From: Parabacteroides sp.
GTDB lineage: Bacteria; Bacteroidota; Bacteroidia; Bacteroidales; Tannerellaceae
Reading direction: 5' to 3'
Assembly: GCA_020026285.1 (NCBI GenBank)
Contig: JAHHQS010000026.1
Span: forward strand, 1 to 33,307
DNA: 33,307 nt
Below, in pieces: positions 1 through 9,373 of the stretch. The translations under genes and the position numbers were made by a program. How positions within the stretch are numbered: the stretch's first letter is position 1; every line of letters begins with the position of its first letter. The notes beneath the pieces were generated by a model. That model was not told the DNA's origin. It did not search any database and worked only from the letters and a program-made list of their open reading frames with translations.

Positions 1-60
1 GCTGGTTAGAGCGCATGATTCATAATCATGAGGTCCCCGGTTCAATCCCGGGTCTCGCTA
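1..60 (+). tRNA. tRNA-Met (CAT anticodon), 5' end cut by the window
   Basis: The window opens inside the D-arm. An anticodon stem of five pairs (14-18 with 26-30) encloses the loop TTCATAA, with anticodon CAT at 21-23. The T-stem CCCGG/CCGGG surrounds TTCAATC, and the acceptor 3' strand TCTCGCT plus discriminator A ends at 60. CCA is not encoded (CAA follows), so it would be added after transcription. The anticodon stem lacks the three G-C pairs of initiator tRNA, so elongator Met is preferred. A tRNA-Ile(CAU) cannot be fully excluded without the missing 5' acceptor strand. Confidence 0.93.
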
Positions 61-68
61 CAAATTAA

Positions 69-98
69 ACCGTCATGACAGAGTCGTGGCGGTTTTTT
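69..98 (+). terminator. Intrinsic terminator of the tRNA-Met gene
   Basis: An 11-bp stem with G-U wobbles (69-79 pairing with 83-93) and a 3-base loop is followed at once by a T run (93-98). It lies nine bases after the tRNA and should separate tRNA transcription from the rimP operon. Confidence 0.85.
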
Positions 99-201
99 GT
101 TTATTCCTTATCTTCATTTTTCATGAAGTGTATGTACTGAAAAGTTTATTTTGTGCGAATAGATAATTTGTTAAATTAATTTACAAATATCGCTTTTCGC
201 T

Positions 202-231
202 TTTGAAAGTATTTGATTTTTTGTATCTTTG
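202..231 (+). promoter_or_regulatory. Bacteroidota-type promoter of the rimP-nusA-infB operon
   Basis: TTTG at 202-205 (-33 box), an 18-base spacer, then TATCTTTG at 224-231 (-7 box, consensus TAnnTTTG). Transcription would start near 237-240, giving a leader of about 145 bases before rimP. Confidence 0.75.
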
Positions 232-247
232 CAACGATTGAGTGGTG

Positions 248-322
248 ATGATGAGGGGGCTGAAAGTCTCCTTTTTTTGTCCCTGTATGTTTGGAATCTG
301 CTCATGGAAAAAAGGTGGTTAA
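248..322 (+). other. Possible 24-codon leader peptide upstream of rimP
   Basis: An ATG at 248 opens a 24-codon frame ending in TAA at 320-322. It contains three cysteines and a Phe-Phe-Cys-Pro-Cys stretch. It starts about 10 bases after the predicted transcription start and overlaps the terminator-like hairpin at 253-278. Translation of this frame would therefore cover the hairpin. There is no clear ribosome binding site, and short frames arise by chance, so this is only a candidate. Confidence 0.2.
253..278 (+). promoter_or_regulatory. Terminator-like hairpin (attenuator candidate) in the rimP leader
   Basis: GGGGGCT (255-261) pairs with AGTCTCC (265-271), including G-U wobbles, around a GAA loop. 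The stem can extend by A254-T272 and G253-T273. Seven T residues (272-278) follow directly, the layout of an intrinsic terminator placed between the promoter and rimP. Since the operon encodes NusA, which acts at such hairpins, feedback attenuation is a reasonable inference. In gammaproteobacteria a rimP leader attenuator is known; homology to it is not implied. Confidence 0.45.
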
Positions 323-384
323 GGAAGGTAAACATAATGGTTCTTTAAACGTACCGATAGTATTGAAACGAAAGAAAACGAAGT

Positions 385-852
385 ATGATAGATAAAAATT
401 TAATAGAACAGTTGGTTGAAGAAAAATTAGCAGATTCTTCTAATTATCTGGTTGATGTAACCGTTCAGCCAGGTAATATCATCGTTGTTGAGATAGATAA
501 TGACGAAGCAGTAGGTATTGACGACTGTGTAGAACTTAGCCGTTATCTGGAAGATCATTTAGATCGCGATCAGGAAGATTTTGAATTGGAAGTTGGTTCG
601 GCTGGTATAACTTCACCGTTTAAAGTACTTCGTCAATATAAAAAGAATATAGGTAATGAGGTGGAGATCCTGTTAAAGGAAGGCGTTAAGCTTACCGGTG
701 TTTTGAAATCGGCCGATGAGGACGGACTTGTTGTAACGATAGAAAAACAAGTTAAACCTGAAGGGGCAAAACGTAAAGTAACAGTTCAGGAAGATCTGTC
801 TTATCAGTATAATGAAATAAAATATACAAAATATTTAATAAGATTCAAGTAG
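385..852 (+). CDS. rimP: Ribosome maturation factor RimP
   Basis: This 155-residue protein matches RimP in length, in its acidic N-terminal half (an IDDCVELSRYLE-like segment and a DHLDRDQEDFELEVGS-like core) and in its C-terminal SH3-like beta domain. RimP binds the 30S subunit and helps late maturation of its 3' domain (established for the family). The gene is first in the operon, with nusA starting one base after its stop codon, which suggests translational coupling. The start at 385 follows an A-rich stretch, usual for Bacteroidota, with no Shine-Dalgarno site. Identification rests on length, sequence character and the conserved rimP-nusA-infB order. Confidence 0.93.
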   Translation: MIDKNLIEQLVEEKLADSSNYLVDVTVQPGNIIVVEIDNDEAVGIDDCVELSRYLEDHLDRDQEDFELEVGSAGITSPFKVLRQYKKNIGNEVEILLKEGVKLTGVLKSADEDGLVVTIEKQVKPEGAKRKVTVQEDLSYQYNEIKYTKYLIRFK

Positions 853-853
853 T

Positions 854-2119
854 ATGGCCAGAAAAGAGGAAACAGTCAGTATGATTGATAGCCTTGCGGA
901 GTTCAAGGAGTTGAAGAATATAGATAAGGATACGATGATCAGCGTATTGGAAGAATCGTTCCGCAATGTCATTGCGAAAATGTTCGGAACTGACGAAAAC
1001 TACGATGTTATTATTAATCCGGAGAAGGGAGATTTTGAAATTTGGAGAAACCGAAAGGTTGTAGCTGATGAAGATTTAGAAGATTCTAACTTGGAAATCA
1101 CTTTAACAGAAGCTCGTAAGATCGCAGCTGACTGTGAAGTTGGTGAAGATATTACAGATGAAGTTAATTTCGCAGGTTTTGGTCGTCGTGCTATTTTGAA
1201 TCTACGCCAGACATTAGCTTCTAAAATCTTGGAGTTACAGAAAGACAGCCTTTATGCCAAGTATAAAGATAAAATCGGTAATATAATTGCTGCTGATGTT
1301 TATCAGGTTTGGAAAAAGGAAATGTTGCTGCTTGATGATGATGGCAACGAATTGTTATTACCAAAATCAGAACAGATTCCAGGTGATTTCTATCGTAAGG
1401 GTGAAACAGCCAGAGCAATTGTACAGCGTGTAGATAATTATAATAATAATCCGAAGATTATCTTATCACGTACAGATAAATTGTTCTTGCAGCGTTTGTT
1501 TGAATTGGAAGTACCTGAAATTAACGATGGCTTGATTACTATCAAGGCAATTGCTCGTATCCCTGGTGAACGTGCCAAGATTGCAGTTGAATCATACGAT
1601 GATCGTATTGATCCAGTAGGAGCCTGCGTCGGTATGAAGGGTTCACGTATCCATGGAATTGTTCGTGAATTGAGAAATGAAAATATTGATGTGATCAATT
1701 ATACATCAAATATATCTTTGTTTATTCAGCGTGCATTAAGCCCTGCAAAGATTTCTTCTATCCGTGTTAATGAAGAAGAAAAACGAGCAGAAGTTTATTT
1801 GCGTCCAGAAGAAGTCTCTTTAGCTATTGGTAAAGGTGGTTTGAATATCAAATTGGCTTGTATGTTGACAGAATATACAATCGATGTCTTCCGTGATGTT
1901 GATGGCGCAGACGAAGAAGATATCTATTTGGATGAGTTTGCTGATGAAATTGACACTTGGGTGATCGATACTCTAAAGAATATAGGATGCTACACCGCTA
2001 AGAGTGTATTGGCTGTGCCAAAAGAAGAGTTGGTAGAGCGTTCAGATTTAGAGGAATCAACTATCGATGAGGTGCTTGCTGTATTGGCAGCCGAATTTGA
2101 AGATGATGAAATTAATTAA
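854..2119 (+). CDS. nusA: Transcription termination/antitermination factor NusA
   Basis: NusA binds RNA polymerase and nascent RNA and modulates pausing, termination and antitermination. In this 421-residue protein the N-terminal polymerase-binding domain covers about 1-130, an S1 domain about 138-206, KH1 about 210-280 (GMKG at 260-263) and KH2 about 285-350 (GKGG at 326-329). A short acidic helix-hairpin-helix-like tail occupies about 366-412, where E. coli NusA instead carries two longer acidic repeats. It begins one base after rimP and ends 20 bases before infB, as expected for one transcript. The upstream attenuator-like hairpin could be a target for its own control. Confidence 0.97.
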   Translation: MARKEETVSMIDSLAEFKELKNIDKDTMISVLEESFRNVIAKMFGTDENYDVIINPEKGDFEIWRNRKVVADEDLEDSNLEITLTEARKIAADCEVGEDITDEVNFAGFGRRAILNLRQTLASKILELQKDSLYAKYKDKIGNIIAADVYQVWKKEMLLLDDDGNELLLPKSEQIPGDFYRKGETARAIVQRVDNYNNNPKIILSRTDKLFLQRLFELEVPEINDGLITIKAIARIPGERAKIAVESYDDRIDPVGACVGMKGSRIHGIVRELRNENIDVINYTSNISLFIQRALSPAKISSIRVNEEEKRAEVYLRPEEVSLAIGKGGLNIKLACMLTEYTIDVFRDVDGADEEDIYLDEFADEIDTWVIDTLKNIGCYTAKSVLAVPKEELVERSDLEESTIDEVLAVLAAEFEDDEIN

Positions 2120-2139
2120 GTTTTACGACAAAGATTAGT

Positions 2140-5052
2140 ATGCCTATAAGATTACAACAAGTATTAAAAAAAATGAATGTAGGACTCAATACGGTTGTTG
2201 AGTTCTTGCATAAGAATGGGTATCCGGAGGTTGAATCCAATCCGAATGCCAAGTTGAGTGATGATCAATATGCTTTGCTCGTAAAAGAATTTGGAAAAGA
2301 TATGCCAAAAGAAGTCAGAGTAAGTAAACGCTCTACATCTTCATCTGCGAGTAAAAAGAATGCTGCTCCAAAGGCTAAAGTTGAGTCTCGTCCTGAGATT
2401 AAAACGGTAATTCCGGAAGAATATCGTCCTAAATTAAAAATGAAAGGACATATTGATCTGGAATCAAATGAAAAAGAAGAGGTAGAAAAATCACAATCTA
2501 CTCCTGAAAAAGCGCCAACAGAAAAAATCGTGAATGCTGAAGTTGTAAAGAATGAAAAGAAAATTGTAGCGCCGGTAGAAGAGAAGAATGTGGAACAACC
2601 AAAAGAAAAAGAAGAAGTAAAACAAAATATTGTGAGTAAAGAGAAAACTGAAGAGAAGCAGCCGGAAAAGGTGGCTCCAAAAGAAGAAAAAAACAATCAG
2701 ACAGTTGGATTAGATTCATCTGCATCGAAAACTGAACAGAGTGGTGAACTATTCCGATTGGGCACTCCGAAGTTTGAATCGAACATTAAAGTGACAGGTA
2801 AAATTGATTTGGATGCACTGAATCAATCTACTCGTCCTAAAAAGAAATCAAAGGAAGAAAGACGTAAGGAACGTGACGAAAAACAAGCGGGTCGTCCGGG
2901 ACAGTCTAATTTCAGAAAAGATCAGAATAGACAGCAGGGAGGTGCTCAGAAGGCAAATGATACTACAAACAACGCATCAGCTACGGATGCTGACGGTAAG
3001 AAAAAACGTAAACGCATTAAGAAAGATCGTGTTGATGTAGCAAATGTTGCTAACAATCCGGGTAATTTCCGTTCAAATAATAACAATCATCATCGTGATG
3101 ATCGTAAACCTCGTTTGAAAAAACCGGTTAAGGCTGAAGTTAGTGAGGAAGAAGTACAAAAGCAGATTAAAGAAACTCTGGCTCGTTTGACAAACAAGAG
3201 TAATAAGAGTAACAAGGGTGCTAAATATCGTCGTGATAAACGTGATGCTTTCCAGAAGCGTGAACACGAAATGATGGAACAGGAGGAAAAGGAAAGTAGA
3301 ATCTTGAAGTTGACCGAGTTCGTTACTGCTAACGACTTGGCTAACATGATGGATGTTCCTGTTACAAAAGTTATCGCTACTTGTATGAGTATCGGTATTA
3401 TGGTATCTATTAATCAGCGTTTGGACGCAGAAACAATCAATATCGTTGCCGATGAATTTGGTTTCAAGACTGAATATGTTAGTGCTGATGTGGTTGAAGC
3501 TATCAATGCCGATGAAGAAGAAGATAACGAAGAAGACTGGGTGCCACGTCCTCCTATTGTAACAGTGATGGGACACGTTGACCATGGTAAAACTTCTTTG
3601 TTGGATAATATCCGTAATGCCAATGTGATTGCAGGTGAAGCCGGTGGTATCACTCAGCATATTGGTGCTTATAATGTGAAATTGCCTAACGGCCGTCGTA
3701 TCACATTCCTGGATACTCCGGGTCACGAAGCGTTTACAGCGATGCGTGCTCGTGGTGCCAAGGTAACCGATATAGCAATTATCATTGTAGCAGCCGATGA
3801 TAGTGTCATGCCTCAGACAGTCGAAGCTATCAATCATGCTTCTGCTGCAGGTGTTCCTATTGTCTTTGCAATCAATAAGGTTGATAAACCTCATGCCAAT
3901 CCGGATAAAATCAAAGAAGAGTTGGCTAAGATGAACTACTTGGTGGAAGACTGGGGTGGTAAGTATCAGTGTCAGGAAATTTCTGCCAAGAAAGGTATCG
4001 GTATTGAAGATTTGTTGGAAAAAGTATTGCTTGAAGCTGATTTGCTAGACTTAAAGGCTAATCCAGCCCGTCGTGCAGTAGGTTCCATTATCGAATCTTC
4101 TTTGGATAAAGGTCGTGGATACGTTTCGACTATCTTGGTTGAAAACGGTACATTGAAAATGGGTGATATCGTTTTGGCCGGAACACATTACGGACGTATC
4201 AAGGCTATGTTCAACGAACGTAATCAGCGAGTAAAGGAAGCAGGGCCATCTGAACCGGTTTTGATTTTAGGTTTGAATGGTGCTCCTCAGGCAGGTGATA
4301 CATTTAATGTATTGGAAACAGACCAGGAAGCTCGTGAAATTGCTAATCGTCGTGAACAGTTACAGCGTGAATTAGGTTTGCGTACTCAGAAGATGCTTAC
4401 ATTGGATGATATTGGTCGTCGTATAGCAGTTGGTAACTTCCAGGAATTGAATGTGATTGTCAAAGGTGATGTGGATGGATCAGTAGAAGCATTGTCTGAC
4501 TCATTGATTCGTCTGTCTACTCCTGAAATTCAGGTGAACGTAATACACAAGGCTGTTGGTCAGATTTCCGAATCAGATGTGGCTTTGGCTGCAGCATCAG
4601 ATGCAATTATCATTGGATTCCAGGTACGTCCATCACAGATTGCACGTCGTAATGCAGAAAACGAAGGTGTTGAAATCCGTATGTATTCTATTATCTACGA
4701 TGCTATCAACGAAGTTAAAAGTGCTATGGAAGGTATGCTTTCCCCTGAAATTCGTGAAGAGATTACTGCTAATGTTGAAGTTCAGCAGGTATTCAAGATT
4801 TCCAAGGTTGGTACAGTTGCCGGTTGTGTAGTTAAGGAAGGTAAGATCAAACGTACCAATAAGATTCGTTTGATTCGTGAAGGTATTGTTATCTATTCTG
4901 GAGAGCTTGGTTCTTTGAAGAGATTTAAAGACGATGTAAAGGAAGTAGTATCAGGACAGGATTGTGGTTTGAATATCACAAACTTTAACGATATCCAGGT
5001 AGGTGATATTATTGAAGCTTACGAAGAAACTGAAATTAAAAAGACATTATAA
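2140..5052 (+). CDS. infB: Translation initiation factor IF-2
   Basis: This GTPase places initiator tRNA on the 30S subunit and promotes subunit joining. It has 970 residues: an N-terminal IF2 helical domain (about 1-55), a long Lys/Glu/Asn-rich low-complexity linker (about 60-390), a second IF2_N-like segment (about 395-450), then the GTPase and the C-terminal domains. G motifs are clear: GHVDHGKT at 478-485, DTPGH at 525-529, NKVD at 579-582 and SAK at 615-617. The domain IV C-terminus is intact. The extended linker is typical of Bacteroidota IF-2. It follows nusA by 20 bases and precedes the cvpA-like gene by six. Confidence 0.98.
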   Translation: MPIRLQQVLKKMNVGLNTVVEFLHKNGYPEVESNPNAKLSDDQYALLVKEFGKDMPKEVRVSKRSTSSSASKKNAAPKAKVESRPEIKTVIPEEYRPKLKMKGHIDLESNEKEEVEKSQSTPEKAPTEKIVNAEVVKNEKKIVAPVEEKNVEQPKEKEEVKQNIVSKEKTEEKQPEKVAPKEEKNNQTVGLDSSASKTEQSGELFRLGTPKFESNIKVTGKIDLDALNQSTRPKKKSKEERRKERDEKQAGRPGQSNFRKDQNRQQGGAQKANDTTNNASATDADGKKKRKRIKKDRVDVANVANNPGNFRSNNNNHHRDDRKPRLKKPVKAEVSEEEVQKQIKETLARLTNKSNKSNKGAKYRRDKRDAFQKREHEMMEQEEKESRILKLTEFVTANDLANMMDVPVTKVIATCMSIGIMVSINQRLDAETINIVADEFGFKTEYVSADVVEAINADEEEDNEEDWVPRPPIVTVMGHVDHGKTSLLDNIRNANVIAGEAGGITQHIGAYNVKLPNGRRITFLDTPGHEAFTAMRARGAKVTDIAIIIVAADDSVMPQTVEAINHASAAGVPIVFAINKVDKPHANPDKIKEELAKMNYLVEDWGGKYQCQEISAKKGIGIEDLLEKVLLEADLLDLKANPARRAVGSIIESSLDKGRGYVSTILVENGTLKMGDIVLAGTHYGRIKAMFNERNQRVKEAGPSEPVLILGLNGAPQAGDTFNVLETDQEAREIANRREQLQRELGLRTQKMLTLDDIGRRIAVGNFQELNVIVKGDVDGSVEALSDSLIRLSTPEIQVNVIHKAVGQISESDVALAAASDAIIIGFQVRPSQIARRNAENEGVEIRMYSIIYDAINEVKSAMEGMLSPEIREEITANVEVQQVFKISKVGTVAGCVVKEGKIKRTNKIRLIREGIVIYSGELGSLKRFKDDVKEVVSGQDCGLNITNFNDIQVGDIIEAYEETEIKKTL

Positions 5053-5058
5053 TCTATT

Positions 5059-5550
5059 ATGAACTGGTTAGACTTGATTATATTATGTCTGGCTGGAATA
5101 GGTTTGGTGAAAGGCCTGTTTGATGGATGCATCAAACAGGTTGTTTCACTTATAGGCCTTTATATAGCCGCTTGTAGTGCATTTGGAGTAGCTGATAAAG
5201 TAGAAAAATATGTAGCTAAACTGAACTTTTTGCCCGATTATGGTGTTGATATTGTTAGTTGGCTTATTGGATTTATGTTTATCATCGGACTTTTTATTTT
5301 AATAGGCAATGCCTTGAATAAATTTCTGGGTGCAACACCTTTAGGGGTGATAAATCATTTATTGGGGGGTATTATAGGTGTATTAATTATGTGTGTTTTC
5401 TCGAGTCTGTTACTGAACGTTGTTGGATTTGTGGATAAGAAATCAATGTTGATACCGAGAGAGGTTCAGGCCGAGTCTAAATTATATATTCCCGTAAAAG
5501 AGATATTTCCAGCCATTTTCCCTTCAGACCTGTTTGGTTTGAAAGAGTAA
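5059..5550 (+). CDS. CvpA family integral membrane protein
   Basis: A 163-residue protein with about four hydrophobic segments (roughly 5-22, 26-45, 62-85 and 98-122) and a short polar tail. The opening [19 protein letters not shown] is characteristic of the CvpA (colicin V production) family, small inner-membrane proteins whose molecular role is poorly defined. It starts six bases after infB and ends 29 bases before sufB, so it sits inside the same co-directional block. No catalytic residues can be pointed out. The family call is firm; a role in colicin export should not be read into the name. Confidence 0.85.
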   Translation: MNWLDLIILCLAGIGLVKGLFDGCIKQVVSLIGLYIAACSAFGVADKVEKYVAKLNFLPDYGVDIVSWLIGFMFIIGLFILIGNALNKFLGATPLGVINHLLGGIIGVLIMCVFSSLLLNVVGFVDKKSMLIPREVQAESKLYIPVKEIFPAIFPSDLFGLKE

Positions 5551-5579
5551 ATGGCTTTTATATAATATATATATGCTAT

Positions 5580-7025
5580 ATGCAAGATTCAAATAAAGTG
5601 TTGGACGATGTAACAAAAGGCGATTATAAGTATGGCTTTGTTACAGAAATAGATACAGATGTAATTCATCGGGGTCTTGATGAGGAGACAATCAGAATTA
5701 TTTCAGCAAAGAAGCATGAACCGGAATGGTTGTTGGAATTTCGTTTGCGTGCTTATCATTACTGGTTGACACTTGAAATGCCAGATTGGGCTTTGTTGAA
5801 GATTCCTCCAATCGATTATCAAGACATTATTTATTATGCAGCTCCCGGTAAGAAAGACGGACCGAAGAGCTTGGATGAAGTGGATCCCGAACTGTTGAAA
5901 ACATTTGATAAGTTGGGTATTCCATTGGAAGAACAGAAGGTTCTAAGTGGAATGGCTGTCGATGCCGTTATGGATAGTGTTTCTGTAAAGACTACTTTTA
6001 AAGAAAGTCTGGCTGAAAAAGGAGTTATTTTCTGTTCAATCAGCGAGGCTGTTCAGAACCATCCTGATTTGGTGAAGAAGTATTTAGGTAGTGTTGTCAG
6101 CTATCGAGATAATTACTTTGCTGCATTAAATTCTGCGGTATTCTCTGATGGTTCTTTTGTATATATACCAAAAGGAGTACGTTGTCCTATGGAATTAAGT
6201 ACTTATTTCCGAATTAACGCTGAAAATACCGGTCAGTTTGAGCGAACATTGATCATTGCCGACGATGAGGCATACGTCAGCTATCTGGAAGGATGTACAG
6301 CACCTATGCGAGACGAGAATCAGCTTCATGCGGCTATCGTTGAAATTTATGTTCACGATCATGCCGAAGTAAAATATTCTACAGTTCAGAACTGGTATCC
6401 TGGGGATAAAGATGGTAAAGGAGGTATTTATAACTTCGTAACCAAAAGAGCCTTGTGTAAGGGAGATAATAGTAAAGTTTCCTGGACTCAGGTAGAAACA
6501 GGTTCCGCTATTACCTGGAAATATCCAAGTTGTGTTCTTGCCGGGGATAACTCTGTTGGTGAATTCTATTCTGTAGCTGTAACCAATAACTGGCAACAGG
6601 CTGATACGGGTACTAAAATGATTCATTTGGGACGTAATACACGCAGTACGATTGTTTCAAAGGGAATCTCTGCAGGGCATAGTCAGAATAGTTATCGTGG
6701 TCTGGTTAAAATTACACCTCGTGCAGAAGGAGCTCGAAATCATAGTCAGTGCGACAGTTTATTATTAAGTCCGACCTGTGGAGCTCATACATTTCCCTAT
6801 GCCGATATTCACAATGAAACAGCTGTAGTTGAACATGAAGCTACTACAAGTAAGATCAGCGAAGAACAATTGTTCTACTGCCAGCAGAGAGGTATTTCTG
6901 TTGAAGAAGCTGTCGGCTTGATTGTTAACGGTTATGCTCGTGAGGTGATGAATAAGCTTCCTATGGAGTTCGCTGTTGAAGCTCAAAAACTTCTGAGTAT
7001 TTCGCTAGAGGGTAGTGTAGGATAA
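5580..7025 (+). CDS. sufB: Fe-S cluster scaffold subunit SufB
   Basis: SufB is the scaffold subunit of the SufBC2D complex, on which Fe-S clusters are assembled in the cytosol. The 481-residue protein shows the family core from [10 protein letters not shown] through the C-terminal CGAHTFPY and [11 protein letters not shown] blocks. Cys400 and Glu429 have the same 29-residue spacing as the functional Cys405/Glu434 of E. coli SufB, so the sulfur-accepting site appears conserved. The ATG at 5580 is chosen because a nearby ATG at 5572 is out of frame. A 29-base gap leads to sufC. No separate promoter is obvious, so readthrough from the infB-cvpA transcript is possible. Confidence 0.97.
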   Translation: MQDSNKVLDDVTKGDYKYGFVTEIDTDVIHRGLDEETIRIISAKKHEPEWLLEFRLRAYHYWLTLEMPDWALLKIPPIDYQDIIYYAAPGKKDGPKSLDEVDPELLKTFDKLGIPLEEQKVLSGMAVDAVMDSVSVKTTFKESLAEKGVIFCSISEAVQNHPDLVKKYLGSVVSYRDNYFAALNSAVFSDGSFVYIPKGVRCPMELSTYFRINAENTGQFERTLIIADDEAYVSYLEGCTAPMRDENQLHAAIVEIYVHDHAEVKYSTVQNWYPGDKDGKGGIYNFVTKRALCKGDNSKVSWTQVETGSAITWKYPSCVLAGDNSVGEFYSVAVTNNWQQADTGTKMIHLGRNTRSTIVSKGISAGHSQNSYRGLVKITPRAEGARNHSQCDSLLLSPTCGAHTFPYADIHNETAVVEHEATTSKISEEQLFYCQQRGISVEEAVGLIVNGYAREVMNKLPMEFAVEAQKLLSISLEGSVG

Positions 7026-7054
7026 TTAGTATAGAATGTTATTAAGAATAGGAT

Positions 7055-7810
7055 ATGTTAGAGATAAAGAATTTACATGCCAATATTAATGGTAAAGAGA
7101 TATTAAAAGGTATAAACCTTTCGGTAAAAGCTGGAGAGGTTCATGCTATCATGGGACCGAATGGTTCAGGTAAAAGTACTTTAAGTAGTGTATTGGTCGG
7201 CAATCCTGCTTTTGAAGTAACAGAGGGAGAAGTGACATTCGAAGGTAAGAATCTGTTGGATCTTGCTCCTGAAGATCGTAGTCGTGAAGGTATCTTCTTG
7301 AGTTTCCAGTATCCGGTTGAAATTCCTGGTGTGAGTATGGTGAACTTCATGCGTTCAGCAGTCAATGCACATCGTGAATACAAAGGTCTTGCTCCTGTAT
7401 CAGCTACAGAATTCCTTAAATTAATGCGCGAGAAGCGTGCTGTTGTTGAATTGGATAACAAGTTGGCAAGCCGAAGTGTAAACGAAGGTTTCTCTGGCGG
7501 TGAAAAGAAACGTAATGAAATCTTCCAGATGGCTATGCTTGAACCAAAACTTTCTATCTTGGATGAAACAGATTCAGGTTTGGATATCGATGCTTTGCGT
7601 ATTGTAGCAAGTGGTGTGAACAAGCTGAAGAACGAAAACAACGCAACAATTGTGATTACTCACTATCAGCGTTTGTTAGATTATATCAAACCAGATATTG
7701 TACATGTCCTGTATAAAGGTCGAATCGTTAAAACAGCCGGTCCTGAGCTTGCTTTGGAATTGGAAGAAAAAGGTTATGACTGGATCAAGAAGGAGATGGG
7801 TGATTTATGA
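7055..7810 (+). CDS. sufC: Fe-S assembly ATPase SufC
   Basis: SufC is the ABC-type ATPase of the SufBC2D complex; ATP hydrolysis drives the conformational change that exposes the cluster assembly site. In 251 residues it has Walker A GPNGSGKST at 34-42, the SufC form of the ABC signature FSGGEKKR at 145-152, Walker B ending in D169-E170, and the switch histidine at 202. There are no membrane segments, as expected for a soluble ABC protein. Its last four bases (ATGA) overlap the start of sufD, which implies coupled translation and fits the stoichiometric complex. Confidence 0.98.
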   Translation: MLEIKNLHANINGKEILKGINLSVKAGEVHAIMGPNGSGKSTLSSVLVGNPAFEVTEGEVTFEGKNLLDLAPEDRSREGIFLSFQYPVEIPGVSMVNFMRSAVNAHREYKGLAPVSATEFLKLMREKRAVVELDNKLASRSVNEGFSGGEKKRNEIFQMAMLEPKLSILDETDSGLDIDALRIVASGVNKLKNENNATIVITHYQRLLDYIKPDIVHVLYKGRIVKTAGPELALELEEKGYDWIKKEMGDL

Positions 7811-9156
7811 AAGCAGAACAACAATATGTAGATCTTTTCTCTCAATACGAGGATTTAATTTGTCGGAAGAGTGCTCCTGCATTGAATGCATTAAGAGCGA
7901 AAGCTTTTTCGGATTTTGAAAAATTAGGTTTTCCGTCATTGAAAGGAGAAGATTATAAATATACAGATGTCGCCAAGGCATTTGAACCGGATTATGGAAT
8001 CAATATTAACCGTGTAAATATTCCTGTCAATCCGTATGATGTATTTCACTGCGATGTCCCTAATCTGAGTACGTCTTTATATTTCGTTGTGAATGATGCT
8101 TTCTACGATCAGTCTCTTCCGAAGGTGCAATTACCGGAAGGTGTTTATGTAGGAGGTCTGCTTAATTTTGCCAATCAACATCCGGAAATCGTTTCACGTT
8201 ATTATGGTAAATTAGCCGATACTTCAACGAATGGAATTGTTGCTTTGAATACCATGCTGGTTCAAGATGGTTTTGTGGTTTATGTACCTAAGAATGTTGT
8301 ATTGGAAAGAACAATCCAGTTGGTTAATATATTCCGAAATCATATCGATACGATGGCCAATCGTCGTATATTATTCATTGTTGAGGAAAATGCAGAAGCT
8401 CGTCTGTTGGTGTGTGATCATAGTATTGACGATGTCAAATTCTTCTCTAATCAGGTAGTTGAGATTTTTGCTGCTCCTAATGCAAGAGTTGATTATTATG
8501 ATTTGGAAGAAAGTTCGGTTTCAACAACTCGTTTCTCTTCTATGTATGTCAAGCAGGAAGCTTCTTCTAACGTTCTGGTGAATGGTATTACTTTGACAAA
8601 TGGTCTAACTCGTAATAATTATTTTGTGACATTGGAAGGTGAAGGTGCCGAGCTTTCTCTTTCAGGTATGTCTGTATTGGATAAAGAACAGCAATTGGAC
8701 ACTTATACATTGATTGATCATCAGGTACCTCGTTGTACATGTAACGAGTTATTCAAAAATGTTTTGAACGATCAGTCTATCGGTGCTTTCAGTGGAAAGA
8801 TTCTGGTTCGTCAGGGAGCAGACAAGACTGCTGCAGATCAGACAAACCGTAACTTGTGTGTTACTCGTGAAGCTCGTATGTATAGTAAACCACAGTTGGA
8901 GATTTATGCTGATGATGTGAAATGTTCACATGGTATGAGTACCGGACAGTTGGATGAGAATGCTATGTTCTATATGCAGAGTCGTGGAATTCCTCGTGAT
9001 GAAGCCAAAATGTTATTGAGTGTAGCCTTTACAGCCGACGTGATCGATAATGTTCGAGTGGATGCGTTGAAAGATCGACTTCATCAGTTGGTAGAAAAAC
9101 GTTTCCGTGGTGAAATGTCAAGATGCTCTCATTGTCACAATTGTCATCATAAATAA
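7807..9156 (+). CDS. sufD: Fe-S assembly scaffold partner SufD
   Basis: SufD pairs with SufB in the SufBC2D scaffold. The 449-residue protein has the N-terminal helical region followed by the SufBD beta-helix core (blocks around EDYKYTD and DQTNRNL, then CSHGMSTGQLDENAMFYMQS near the C-terminus). Its start overlaps the sufC stop by four bases. The extreme C-terminus is rich in Cys and His: Cys440, Cys443 and Cys446 with several interleaved histidines in the last ten residues, which could bind metal, although this is inference. A strong terminator follows at 9196-9230, closing the transcript. Confidence 0.96.
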   Translation: MKAEQQYVDLFSQYEDLICRKSAPALNALRAKAFSDFEKLGFPSLKGEDYKYTDVAKAFEPDYGININRVNIPVNPYDVFHCDVPNLSTSLYFVVNDAFYDQSLPKVQLPEGVYVGGLLNFANQHPEIVSRYYGKLADTSTNGIVALNTMLVQDGFVVYVPKNVVLERTIQLVNIFRNHIDTMANRRILFIVEENAEARLLVCDHSIDDVKFFSNQVVEIFAAPNARVDYYDLEESSVSTTRFSSMYVKQEASSNVLVNGITLTNGLTRNNYFVTLEGEGAELSLSGMSVLDKEQQLDTYTLIDHQVPRCTCNELFKNVLNDQSIGAFSGKILVRQGADKTAADQTNRNLCVTREARMYSKPQLEIYADDVKCSHGMSTGQLDENAMFYMQSRGIPRDEAKMLLSVAFTADVIDNVRVDALKDRLHQLVEKRFRGEMSRCSHCHNCHHK

Positions 9157-9195
9157 GAAACTTATTTTTCTCTTTTTGAGATAAGATATAAAATT

Positions 9196-9230
9196 TCGGT
9201 CTTGTATAAGTTTTATGCAGGACCGATTTT
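9196..9230 (+). terminator. Intrinsic terminator after sufD
   Basis: TCGGTCTTG (9196-9204) pairs with CAGGACCGA (9218-9226), nine pairs with one wobble and a 13-base loop, and TTTTATTT follows. It separates sufBCD from sufS. Confidence 0.8.
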
Positions 9231-9271
9231 ATTTAAATAACCCTCTCTAAGGAGATTTCAATTAAACATTG

Positions 9272-9279
9272 TATCTTTG
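9272..9279 (+). promoter_or_regulatory. Probable -7 box for sufS
   Basis: TATCTTTG, a perfect match to the TAnnTTTG box, lies between the sufD terminator and sufS and would give a leader of about 85 bases. I see no good TTTG at the expected -33 distance. Confidence 0.5.
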
Positions 9280-9373
9280 TTCAGATTAAAGAATCAGATG
9301 TTTTTTAGAAAGATTGATTTAGTTGTTACTTTCGAAGAAGCTTAATTAAGAACAGCTAAGAAAAAATATAATT

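Noticed and set aside
2265..2696. 143-codon minus-strand frame rich in Phe and Ser
   Set aside because: It is the complement of the Lys/Glu-rich IF-2 linker; the Phe/Ser bias follows directly from reading AAA/GAA codons backwards.
3073..3894. 273-codon open frame on the minus strand opposite infB
   Set aside because: It is antisense to the clearly coding IF-2 linker and GTPase region. Its translation is rich in Ile, Thr, Asn and His with no domain pattern, as expected for a shadow frame.
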